A stretch of DNA of 64,000 bases from Chelydra serpentina (Eukaryota; Chordata; Testudines; Chelydridae): contig JBAIAC010000024.1 of the NCBI GenBank assembly GCA_037349315.1, positions 34,521,501-34,585,500 on the forward strand, written 5' to 3'. This document shows positions 50,001-54,560 of this stretch, in pieces. The position numbers were made by a program, and so were the translations under genes. The notes below the pieces were generated by a model that was given only the letters and a program-made list of their open reading frames with translations, ran no database searches and was not told where the DNA came from. How positions within the stretch are numbered: position 1 is the first letter of the stretch; the number at the start of each line of letters is the position of its first letter.

Positions 50001-51641
50001 ACAGCTTGAGTTGTACCTGATTCATATCCTCTGTAGACTGGGCACGGAGGATCTGTAAAACACACCTACTAGTGGGTTACATCACCATTATTAATGCTGC
50101 TTTCTGAGCTTCTGAATAGTATTTGCAGATCAAACAATCACACTTAAAAAAATGAAAACGTCTATTGAAATTGTGAATGGAATCCATAATGATCAATGGT
50201 TTTATATCAAGTCTGTGTTTTGTTTTGTTGCTGTTTAGTTGCTGTCATATTTCTGGGACTGCAGATGCTTGACCCTTCTCCCAGCCAATGGATGGTCAAA
50301 ACTATGGGAGGATTTGTAGGATGGGAAGCATTAGTGTACATAATGCTTGATGGAAATGCTTGGTTGAAAAAGAAAGGTAAAGGTCAGCCATAGTTCATAT
50401 GAAGAAATGTTTTTCTTTTAGCAAAGACAAGAAGTAAAATGAAGACTCATAATTTTGTTTTTATATTATATTTTTCAGAGAAATATGAAGATCCACATAG
50501 GAAGGTAATGTTGATATCACACATTTAAAAACACGAATAAGGTGTAAAATGTTTTATTTTTCATACCGCTGAAAATACGTTTTGCATCACTTTGGGATGT
50601 GATCTTGTCAAATCTTTTGAGTTAACTGTAGTAAAGCTGAGTCAGTACTCAAATGGGAAACCACCATACAAAACCCAGGGTGCTGCAGGAAGATGAATTC
50701 ATAGATTTTTTTTTTTTAAGGTCTGAATTATGATCACCTAGTTTAGCCTCCTACATCAGGCCGTTAGTGCATATTTTCAAAAGACCTCCAGTCTTGATTT
50801 AAAGACTTCAAGTGATGTAGAATCCTTCACATCACTTGGTAAGTTGTTCCATTGATTAATTACAATCACTGTTACAAATTTGCACCTTATTTTCAGTCTT
50901 AATGTGTCTAGCTTTACATTTCAATCACTGGATCTTGTTATATCTTGTTTGCTAGACTAAAGAGCACTCTACTATTGGAAATCTTCTCCATGTAGGTACT
51001 TATAGACTGTGGTCAGGTCACCTCTTAACTTTCTCTTTGGGTTGAGTTTTCAGTTGGTGGCAGAAAGCTTATGCCCAAATAAATTTGTTAGCCTCTAAGG
51101 TGCCACAAGTACTCCTCGTTTTGTTTTTTTAATGAGAGATGGGGACACTTGCTGGAGGTGCTCTCTTTCAAATGAGAAGAAAAGTGATGTCATCCCAAAA
51201 CATCCCCTGAAACGTTTTGCAAGTGTAGAGTTCCTAACCCCAGTACCCTGGTCAAATTCTAATTTGGATAATTACAATCTGTTTACCTGTACTTAAAACC
51301 CTCAAGCATTTTCAGTTAGACACACAGCTTCTGCTCTTCACTCTTTTCCCAGTCTTCTTCAGAGTGACTCCTTCTCTAAATTCCTTCTAGTGTTGCCAAG
51401 TGTATATTGCACTTATATCAATTCTATTTAATTATCAACAGATACAGCTTCTTAGTGCGTACTTGGGCTATTACTAAAACTGATGTACAAATAGAATTTA
51501 ATTTAATATTTTCTTTTAATAACTCTTTTTTAATGTTTTTATCCTTTCTAGATAAAAAATGAAATGGTTCTATTTTTAATATATACATGTGGAAACCTGG
51601 CATTTTTAATAGCACTGCTTGTGGGAATTGGAAAATCGTAA
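19896..51641 (+). CDS. FRRS1: Ferric-chelate reductase 1-type protein (Reeler + DOMON + cytochrome b561), 15 coding exons
   Basis: Coding exons: 19896-20094, 21058-21194, 22802-22893, 23347-23431, 25763-25948, 28059-28160, 29992-30133, 31953-32066, 36519-36631, 40085-40171, 41532-41629, 47443-47501, 50239-50376, 50479-50504, 51552-51641. They total 1668 nt (555 residues plus TAA), keep one frame throughout, and all have AG acceptors and GT donors. Visible domains: a hydrophobic signal peptide (about 1-21), Reeler (about 22-170), DOMON (about 178-330, with a Met-Gly-Asn-Asp-Asp stretch at 233-237) and cytochrome b561 (about 345-553, six hydrophobic helices). His352, His392, His424 and His460 sit where family heme ligands lie. 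Family knowledge: a membrane protein that passes electrons across the membrane to reduce ferric iron. There are many N-glycosylation sequons in the lumenal half. It is shorter than mammalian FRRS1 (about 590 residues), mainly because a Pro/Thr-rich linker between residues 165 and 178 is missing. It could be an FRRS1 paralog. The start is the ATG directly after the exon 1 acceptor; 5' non-coding exons were not identified. Confidence 0.88.
20828..20962 (+). repeat. Penelope-like / pLTR-type repeat fragment B1
   Basis: GTTGTAGCCATG, AGAGAAACAAGG, GGTGAGAGAGA and TTTACACAGAGCTCTTC match the family at 54336. On the minus strand CTGAAGA is intact at 20957-20951 but the GAAA element is AAAA. It lies in FRRS1 intron 1. 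Confidence 0.65.
21058..21194 (+). CDS. FRRS1: FRRS1 coding exon 2: Reeler core
   Basis: Acceptor ccctcag, donor gtatgc. It encodes residues 67-112, including VTLQGIDNSNFKGFLLQARA, the most conserved Reeler motif (FKGFLL-A-A). Ends in phase 0. Confidence 0.9.
21430..21800. repeat. AT-rich interspersed repeat with GGGCTGGTTGGAAAA end
   Basis: It starts AGGGCTGGTTGGAAAA and is followed by runs of AAAATTT/TTTCAAAA. Related sequence, ending TTTTCACCCAGCCC, lies at 60862-61078. A gtgctccccc block at 21550 seems inserted or internal. It is a degenerate non-coding repeat in intron 2. Confidence 0.45.
22112..22285 (+). repeat. Cry I-type tRNA-derived SINE, near full length
   Basis: A-box-like TAGCTCAGTGG and B-box-like GGTTGTGAGTTCAATCC are followed by a GGGGTTGGACTAGATGACCT body and a tail ending CTATGATTCT, shared with CR1. 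It lies in FRRS1 intron 2 in sense orientation. This SINE type is known from cryptodiran turtles and is the best clue to the organism. Confidence 0.9.
22802..22893 (+). CDS. FRRS1: FRRS1 coding exon 3: Reeler, strand with VTAIWVAPS
   Basis: Acceptor ttaattacag, donor gtacat. It encodes residues 113-142 and two bases of Arg143. The motif QNVTAIWVAPSGTGNVQF matches the Reeler segment that reads like W-x-A-P in the family. Confidence 0.85.
23347..23431 (+). CDS. FRRS1: FRRS1 coding exon 4: end of Reeler and short linker
   Basis: Acceptor tttccag, donor gtaagt. It encodes residues 143-171 (ATVVQNLSVFWADVRSQTLV, then a Ser-rich tail). Both this exon end and the next exon start are phase 0, so an extra in-frame linker exon between them would be allowed, but none was recognised. 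Confidence 0.85.
24554..24800 (+). repeat. Probable truncated hAT-type repeat
   Basis: CAGTGGTGCTGGAACAGTTT has the look of a hAT left end, followed by a GC-rich interior. No right end or target duplication was found. It lies in FRRS1 intron 4. Confidence 0.35.
24841..24977. repeat. Penelope-like family A inverted dimer (A2)
   Basis: After GTTTCAGAGGGGTAGCTGTG, two 40-bp arms face each other (24882-24921 and 24938-24977), identical at 39 of 40 positions around a 16-bp spacer. Each arm carries the AAGGTGCCACAAGGACTCC end. It lies in FRRS1 intron 4. Confidence 0.8.
25763..25948 (+). CDS. FRRS1: FRRS1 coding exon 5: first half of DOMON domain
   Basis: Acceptor aattacag, donor gtaaga. It encodes residues 172-233, with Cys-rich GCGTWKFCF and the DOMON signature FEMSGLSDGYIAIGFSDD. 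It ends in Met233, a plausible DOMON heme axial ligand by family analogy. Confidence 0.9.
26101..27256 (-). mobile_element. Old CR1-type LINE, internally deleted, minus strand
   Basis: Minus-strand remains of the endonuclease end (27256-27026, with NSILDLIMTHKEEL) and RT start (26604-26356, with [15 protein letters not shown]) are followed from about 26345 by the 3' UTR ending TCATAGATTCCAAGG. Most of the RT is missing between them. It lies in FRRS1 intron 5, antisense to the gene. Confidence 0.8.
27414..27698. mobile_element. PIF/Harbinger-type MITE, copy B, 285 bp
   Basis: Ends GGGCTAGTCTACACTT and GTGTAGACCAGCCC, with perfect TTA duplications. It has the same two internal palindromes as copies A and C, with CTTCAGCTACGTTA/TAACGTAGCTGAAG exact. 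Intron 5. Confidence 0.9.
28059..28160 (+). CDS. FRRS1: FRRS1 coding exon 6: DOMON middle
   Basis: Acceptor ttttccag, donor gtaatt. It encodes residues 234-267: GNDDIYICGKNATGQIEVQR followed by AFSTGRTSPNILSL. Phase 0 at both ends. Confidence 0.88.
28559..28858. mobile_element. hAT-type MITE, 300 bp
   Basis: Ends CAGGTATCTCAAACTC and GTTTGAGACCCCTG. Target duplications atctaacc and atctaatc are 7 of 8 identical. Intron 6. Confidence 0.82.
29185..29513. mobile_element. hAT-type MITE with long fold-back, 329 bp
   Basis: Ends CAGTGGTGGGCAGC and GGTTGCCCGACACTG, with perfect 8-bp duplications ccctaagc. Long inner inverted repeats (TTGTTTACATTGACCGTC against GACGATCAATGTAAACAA, and GCAGCTCC blocks) make nearly the whole element a hairpin. 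Intron 6. Confidence 0.9.
29992..30133 (+). CDS. FRRS1: FRRS1 coding exon 7: end of DOMON
   Basis: Acceptor tggttttag, donor gtgagt. It encodes residues 268-314 plus one base of Gly315, with GIINCSFITRN and KLYFIFLAQGPSS, which match the last strands of the FRRS1 DOMON domain. Confidence 0.88.
30197..30234 (+). repeat. Simple repeat (ACAT)n/(ACGC)n/(AC)n
   Basis: ATACATACATACATACGC passes into ACGCACACACACAC. Intron 7. Confidence 0.9.
30434..30655 (+). repeat. MIR/CORE-like SINE-type repeat
   Basis: The second half, ACCCAAGGTCACACAGC through GAACCCAGGACTCC, resembles the MIR 3' region. The first half (CAAAGAGCTTACAGTCT) is repeated at 58190-58290, and an antisense 3' half is at 48233-48298. 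Intron 7. Confidence 0.6.
31212..31490. mobile_element. Fold-back MITE, Harbinger-like end
   Basis: Arms GTGCACTTCAGGGG-GTGTGGTTTCT and AGAAATCAAACCCCTG-TAGTGCAC pair. The right end ATGTAGACGTACCC resembles the Harbinger MITE TIR. The left TIR is not recognisable. Its middle matches the element at 35061. Intron 7. Confidence 0.6.
31953..32066 (+). CDS. FRRS1: FRRS1 coding exon 8: linker and first heme histidine
   Basis: Acceptor gtttgcag, donor gtaaga. It encodes residues 315-352 plus one base of Gly353. It ends in IIKAH, where His352 is the first candidate cytochrome b561 heme ligand. Confidence 0.88.
32926..33224. mobile_element. hAT-type MITE, GCC-rich interior, 299 bp
   Basis: Ends CAGGGCTGGCGCTACC and AGCTGGCGCCGCCCCTG, with perfect 8-bp duplications tccaggag. 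The interior is a run of GCCGCC/GAAGAAGCTGCC units that stays open in several frames but shows no gene. Intron 8. Confidence 0.9.
33913..34794. mobile_element. Inverted-end element, 882 bp, with nested MITE
   Basis: Ends ACTCCTAGGGGCATTCTGC and AGATTTCCCCAGGAGT, probably hAT. Target duplication not resolved. The GC-rich middle (34120-34440) explains the open frames. It carries the Tc1/mariner-type MITE at 34452. Intron 8. Confidence 0.65.
34452..34565. mobile_element. Tc1/mariner-type MITE, 114 bp, nested
   Basis: Ends GGGTGACCAGATGTCCC and TTTCTGGTCACCC, flanked by TA. It has the same ends as the 1456-bp element at 14914, so it is either the short ancestral unit or an internal deletion of it. 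Confidence 0.85.
35061..35342. mobile_element. Fold-back MITE, Harbinger-like, 282 bp
   Basis: Ends GGGCTTGTCTATGC and GTCGACAATCCC. Inner pairs such as CACTGGCTGCACTAGCCTG against CAGGCTAGTG-type sequence, and AGTCCTGTTTCAAAGAAT shared with 31331-31370. The flanks are CTA and TAG, so the duplication is not clean. Intron 8. Confidence 0.65.
35471..36067. mobile_element. hAT-type element, CAGTAGCGTAGC family, copy 1, 597 bp
   Basis: Ends CAGTAGCGTAGCTAGG and CCTGGCTACGCCACTG. Target duplications tgtaagac and tgtgagac are 7 of 8 identical. The interior holds alternating direct and inverted copies of a GGCTGGCAG/CACCCAGG block. Intron 8. Confidence 0.87.
36178..36348. repeat. Short symmetric MITE-like repeat
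   Basis: GGGATCAATCCTGG at the left and GTAGGATCAAGC at the right are imperfect inverted ends, with paired GAGCAG/CTTGAGTGC segments between. Intron 8. Confidence 0.4.
36519..36631 (+). CDS. FRRS1: FRRS1 coding exon 9: b561 helix 1
   Basis: Acceptor ttcataag, donor gtatgt. It encodes residues 353-390. ALMLIAWMTTGSIGMIFARY is the first b561 membrane helix; the exon ends with the DIWFQ loop. Confidence 0.9.
37510..37655 (+). repeat. Penelope-like family A copy with hammerhead-like core (A3)
   Basis: The core 37533-37570 reads CCGAAGA, then A, a hairpin GTGGGT-ATTC-ACCCAC, GAAA, GCTTATGT and TC. Then comes GTTAGTCTATAAGGTGCCAC and an end CAGACTAACACGGCTACCCC. The position expected to be an invariant U is C, so cleavage is unlikely. 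Intron 9. Confidence 0.7.
40085..40171 (+). CDS. FRRS1: FRRS1 coding exon 10: b561 helix 2
   Basis: Acceptor acttag, donor gtaagt. It encodes residues 391-419, starting IHLSLMVITVAETITAF. His392 is the second candidate heme ligand. Confidence 0.87.
40425..40473 (+). repeat. CR1/Cry I 3' tail fragment
   Basis: TTAGACTAGATGACCCTTG through CTATGATTCTATGATCC is the conserved 3' end shared by CR1 and the Cry I SINE; the rest of the element is missing. It lies in FRRS1 intron 10. Confidence 0.75.
40831..40952. repeat. Short symmetric MITE-like repeat
   Basis: Ends GTCCTGATCCTGCAAAG and CTTTACAGGATCAGGGC are inverted. No coding content. Intron 10. Confidence 0.55.
41338..41447. repeat. Short symmetric MITE-like repeat
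   Basis: Nearly all of it is a palindrome: GGACCAGATTCT-CTTCCAG with CTGAAAGCATGATTCGGCC, and AGAATAAATCTGGAGTGA with the GGTTTATTCTGG arm. Intron 10, just before exon 11. Confidence 0.55.
41532..41629 (+). CDS. FRRS1: FRRS1 coding exon 11: b561 helix 3
   Basis: Acceptor tccacag, donor gtatgt. It encodes residues 420-451 and two bases of Arg452. AHAVIGCIVMILSFFQPMIA holds His424, the third candidate heme ligand, in the family motif H-x3-G-C-I-V-M. Confidence 0.9.
42173..45540 (+). mobile_element. Full-length hAT transposon with broken transposase, 3368 bp
   Basis: Ends CAGGGCTGGCCTTACAA and TTGTGGGCCGGCCCTG, with a perfect 8-bp target duplication agaaagag (42165-42172 and 45541-45548). It carries a long transposase-like coding region on the + strand. 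It lies in FRRS1 intron 11 in sense orientation. This is the only element in the window that looks derived from an autonomous copy, and its ends resemble those of the MITEs at 10841 and 32926. Confidence 0.93.
42652..45256 (+). pseudogene. hAT transposase (TTF-type zinc finger / DUF4371 / hAT dimerisation), decayed
   Basis: The first segment (42652-43572, 306 codons) holds a TTF-type zinc-finger region: RPWLMYSKTQNAVYCFCCKL, then DWKNLARNLACHEKAENHQ. After frameshifts and stops around 43570-43770, a DUF4371/RNase H-like part follows (43773-44051, ADMRGQGYNNGANMRGKNKG). Further pieces in shifted frames run 44064-44294 and 44248-44541. The last segment, 44576-45256, ends with the dimerisation helix SIEHELAQTVDLQEAEAV. 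In intact relatives the product binds the element ends and moves the transposon. Here at least three frameshifts and several stops rule out a single protein. The first ORF alone would be a DNA-binding fragment. Confidence 0.9.
46504..46721. mobile_element. hAT-type MITE, CAGTAGCGTAGC family, copy 2, 218 bp
   Basis: Ends CAGTAGCGTAGCCGGG and CCTGGCTACGCCACTG, with perfect 8-bp duplications ggtctttt. The interior repeats TTTTTTGCTCCCGACGC-type units. Intron 11, 0.7 kb before exon 12. Confidence 0.93.
47443..47501 (+). CDS. FRRS1: FRRS1 coding exon 12: b561 helix 4
   Basis: Acceptor ccaacag, donor gtgagt. It encodes residues 452-471, RRFIFNWFHAVNALVIKVLA, with the family motif FNW-x-H. His460 is the fourth candidate heme ligand. 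The preceding 5.8-kb intron holds the 3.37-kb hAT element. Confidence 0.87.
47640..48200. repeat. AT-rich interspersed repeat
   Basis: Segments such as GGTTGAAAAAATTTCATC, GAAAATTTTTCATTC and GGAAAATTTCAAC resemble the repeats at 21430 and 60862. Boundaries are not clear. Intron 12. Confidence 0.4.
48233..48298 (-). repeat. MIR/CORE-like fragment, minus strand
   Basis: The reverse complement reads CTCAAGGTAACACAGC and GAGCTGGGAATAGAACGC, matching the 3' half of the repeat at 30434. Confidence 0.5.
49221..49516. mobile_element. PIF/Harbinger-type MITE, copy C, 296 bp
   Basis: Ends GGGTACGTCTATACT and GAGTGGACCAGCCC, with TAA duplications on both sides. It shares the two internal palindromes with copies A and B. 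Intron 12. Confidence 0.88.
49665..49800. repeat. Short symmetric MITE-like repeat
   Basis: GGCCCTGATTCAGGAAAGCG pairs with GTGCTTTCCTGAATG at the right. Internal GCTTAAG motifs are also inverted. Intron 12. Confidence 0.55.
50239..50376 (+). CDS. FRRS1: FRRS1 coding exon 13: b561 helices 4-5
   Basis: Acceptor ctgtttag, donor gtaaag. It encodes residues 472-517: VAVIFLGLQMLD, then WMVKTMGGFVGWEALVYIML as the fifth helix, ending in a Lys-rich loop. Confidence 0.88.
50479..50504 (+). CDS. FRRS1: FRRS1 coding exon 14: 26-bp micro-exon
   Basis: Acceptor tttttcag, donor gtaatg. It encodes residues 518-526, EKYEDPHRK. It is very short, but its phase fits both neighbours exactly and its sequence continues the cytosolic loop. 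Confidence 0.75.
50698..51050 (-). repeat. Old CR1-type 3' UTR fragment, minus strand
   Basis: It follows the same order as the CR1 3' UTR at 26101-26345 (ATCACCTAGTTTAGCCTCCT, then CTTGATTTAAAGACTTCAAG and CCATTGATTAATTAC). Intron 14. Confidence 0.65.
51060..51122 (+). repeat. Penelope-like family A fragment (A4)
   Basis: AGAAAGCTTATGCCCAAATA, then TTAGCCTCTAAGGTGCCACA and CTCCTCGTTTTG. It starts at the GAAA element of the hammerhead-like core; the upstream core is missing. Intron 14. Confidence 0.65.
51552..51641 (+). CDS. FRRS1: FRRS1 coding exon 15: last b561 helix and stop
   Basis: Acceptor cctttctag. It encodes residues 527-555 and TAA. MVLFLIYTCGNLAFLIALLV is the sixth helix and matches the family C-terminus (IYVCGN-type motif). 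Confidence 0.9.
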   Translation: MKNEMVLFLIYTCGNLAFLIALLVGIGKS

Positions 51642-52084
51642 AATGGATGGAATTTATCTTGGAGGAATGAAGATTATTCCTATCTTGAGGCTCTTCTAGA
51701 GTAAATACAAAGAAACAATGAATACTGAATAGATGTTTTAGCAAGTTTTTAATTTTGTTTGTTTATAAATCATATTTTTGGTTCTCTAATTGACACATTA
51801 TCATTTTCTACACAATAATTGAAAATAATTTTCACAAGTGAGATTCCATCAGCTACTTAATGGAGATGTTCTACATAGTATAGTACGATGCAGATAATTT
51901 CTGACATGAAAGGTAAGAAGGCAATATATAAATGCTAGGTGTTCACAGTTGTTTCATATTACACTCCTTTCTAACCTTTGTCGATGTTTCCATCTTTAAC
52001 AAGAGAGGATTTATTTTGTAGGGAAAAGAAGGTTGAGGACCTGATTTTCATGTGACTAATTTAGACAAGGTCAGGGCCACAGAG

Positions 52085-52345
52085 TATGTTTACACAGAAG
52101 GTGTAATTCTAGCTCAAGGAGATATACCTGCGCTGTCTCTGATCGAGCTAGCACTCAAAAAACCAGAAGTGTAGTCATGGCAGCACAAGCAGCAGGACAA
52201 GCTAGCCACACTGAGTACATACATATGGACTTGGACAGGATTGTATTTGAGGCAGCTAGCCCGTGCCACAGTGGCCATACTTTTTTTTTTAGCATGCTAG
52301 CTTAATCAGAGCTAGCTTAGCTATGTCTCCTCGAGCTGGAATTTA
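52085..52345. repeat. Fold-back MITE-like repeat in the FRRS1 3' flank
   Basis: GTGTAATTCTAGCTCAAGGA pairs with TCCTCGAGCTGGAATTTATG, and GAGCTAGC pairs with GCTAGCTTA-type segments. The outer end AGTATGTTTACACAG resembles Harbinger TIRs. No clean duplication was found. Confidence 0.5.
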
Positions 52346-52711
52346 TGCCTTCCAGCTCCCATTCAGACACATTCCCAGACTACTGTAGGCTTCTGTTCCC
52401 ATTGATATGTCAACCAAAAAACTCCCTCTGACCTACATGGTGTAGAATCCGACCTATAGTCAGTGCCTGACTGTGTTCATGCTTGTTCAGATTTAATGGG
52501 TATTTCTAATATAATTCCCAGTTTTCAAATGCTCATAACTTTCTTTTTTAGTCTGAAAATAGGAACATGTGATTACACAATGAAACTTTAAAATTCAGCT
52601 ATGTTTTGAAAATTGTAAAGGTCCCAGAACCCATGAGGTACTCTATATAAGCTTCTTTTTATGAATTATATTTGATTGTAGTTTTTCTAATGCAATGTAC
52701 ATATAACGAAT

Positions 52712-52717
52712 AATAAA
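52712..52717 (+). promoter_or_regulatory. Candidate polyadenylation signal AATAAA for FRRS1
   Basis: I saw no AATAAA between the TAA at 51641 and this site. It lies about 1.07 kb downstream, beyond a fold-back repeat. The assignment to FRRS1 is inference. Confidence 0.35.
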
Positions 52718-52973
52718 GCAGGTCTCAAACAGACTAACTAGTCCATAACCTTCAGTTGTGTACAGCCATATTATGTAGTCATCTATTGGATAGGATGTAT
52801 ATAGGGCCCAAATTCTGCTCACCTGCCTCATATGAATGGTCCCACTGAACTTCAATGGGATTTGACCCATGATGGATACTTTTGATTTTTTGGTGAAATA
52901 TATTTATAACACTTAAGATATTAAAAACAGTTATCAAAAGAATGACATTATGTACCCTAGACTTAGAAGAACC

Positions 52974-54184
52974 CAGAAGCGGATTTACAGTGAAACACAG
53001 GGTGCCCTCGCACGGGACCCCCAACAACAGGGGGCCCCAGGGCTGGGCAGCTGCGGGGGCAGAAGCTTGGTCCTGCCGACTCCTGGGGCTCCTGCTGCAG
53101 GCTCCACCCACACCAGCAGCCAAGCTCCCCCTTCCCCGAGCTTGCCGCATTCCCGCTCCTCCCCCTCCCCCTCTCCCTTCCTCTCCCTCCCAGCGCTTCC
53201 CCCGTTGCCAAACCGCTGTTTGTCGGCACTCAGGTCACTCCGGGAGGGAGGGGTAGGAGCGAGGCCGCAGCGCACTCGGGGGAGGAGGCGGAGAAGAGGT
53301 GAGGGTGGGGCCTTGGGGAAGGGGGTGGAATCGGAGCAGGGCGGAGCAAAGGTGGGGTCCCCACACTCCCCCTACACATACCCTCCCCCGCCCCAGCTCC
53401 CTACCGTGAGCCATTCAGGGCAGGGGACTGGGGTAGGCCAAGGGGCTGGGAGCACCCCCATGACGCCAGCCCGCATCTCCAGCCCCCTGCCCAGACTCCT
53501 GCACCCCCCTCACACACCACCAGCCCCCTGCCATCCCTGACTCCTGCACCCCCCACACACATCTGCACCCCCACTCTGAGCACCAAACGGGAGCTCTTGC
53601 ACACACCACACACATTCCCACCTGCACCCCCTCACCAAATGGGAGCTGCCCCAGGTAAGCGCTCCACACCCCAACCTCCTGCCCCAGCCCTGAGCCTCCT
53701 CGTACATCCTAACTCCTGGCCAGACCCTGCACCCCAACCCCCAGCCTGCTCCTGCACCCTAATTTCCTCCCAAAACCTGAACCCCCAACCCTGAGCCCCT
53801 TCCTGCACCATATGTCCTGGCCAGACCCCGCACCCCAACACTTTTTTTTACTTTTTTTTTTTTTTATAAAGTGCTCTTATCCAAAAGCGCTTTACAATAA
53901 TTAGCTAACGGTACAAACAATATTTGGAAAGATCATTAAGTGGTCGGCCGAGACCCTCGGCAATTTTCAAGTGTTCTGTGGAAAAATAAGTTAGACTACA
54001 AAATCAATCACTTTATTTTCATTTACTTCCTATTACTTATAGGCGGAAGATGAAGAAGAAAAGAATGAAAAACGGGGATGGGGGAGAGATAAGAGAGAAT
54101 GTTCTTTTTCTTGGCTGGGTCCCAAGCAGGGGCCCCAAAAATGAAGCTGAGCACAGGGCTCCACTAACTCTAAATCCACCACTG
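52974..54184 (+). mobile_element. GC-rich hAT-type element, copy 2, 1211 bp, complete
   Basis: Ends CAGAAGCGGATTTACAG and CTAAATCCACCACTG, with perfect 8-bp duplications gaagaacc (52966-52973 and 54185-54192). Contents: a CpG-rich left third, a minisatellite-like block of CTCCTGCACCCC units (53470-53840), then an AT-rich part ending GGCCCCAAAAATGAAGCTGA. Open frames inside are low-complexity shadows; no transposase was seen. The reverse-oriented relative is at 10534-12762. Confidence 0.9.
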
Positions 54185-54335
54185 GAAGAACCCATTGATT
54201 ATCATGCTATAGACCTTTGGATGAAAAATGGCTTTATGGGATTTATAGGATTGCAGCTTTTATGCAATAATATATTATCCCTTTTGTCACTGCTGAGATG
54301 ATAAAGCAATATCACTGCATACAACTGTTTAATAC

Positions 54336-54560
54336 ATTGTTGTTGTAGCCATGCTGATCCCAGGATATTAGAGAGACAAGGTGGGTGAGGTATTATCCTT
54401 TATTGGACCAACTTCTGATGGTGAGAGAGACAAGCTTTTGAGTTTACACAGAGCTCTGGGCAAGTACCTGAAGAAGAGTACTGTGTAAGCTCGAAAGCTT
54501 CTCTCTCTCACCAACAGAAGTTGGTCCAATAAAAGAAATTACCTCCCCCCATCTTGTGTC
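54336..54560. repeat. Penelope-like family B inverted dimer with hammerhead-like core (B2)
   Basis: The left arm (TTGTAGCCATGCTGATCCCA, GGTGAGGTATTATCC, TTATTGGACCAACTTCTG, GGTGAGAGAGACAAGC) is followed by its reverse complement (CTCTCTCACCAACAGAAG, TTGGTCCAATAAAAG, ACCTCCCCCCATCTTGTG). At 54468-54503 the second arm holds CTGAAGA, A, GAGT...GCTC, GAAA, GCTTCTC. Confidence 0.75.
54468..54503 (+). ncRNA. Hammerhead-ribozyme-like core (best copy in window)
   Basis: Both conserved core strings of a hammerhead are present and correctly ordered: CTGAAGA (54468-54474) and GAAA (54493-54496). They are separated by a short stem II (GAG/CTC plus a wobble pair) and followed by GCTTCTC. One extra A lies between the first core string and stem II. 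The stem I partner is weak in this copy. Activity is not established; a chance or decayed motif is possible. Confidence 0.4.
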
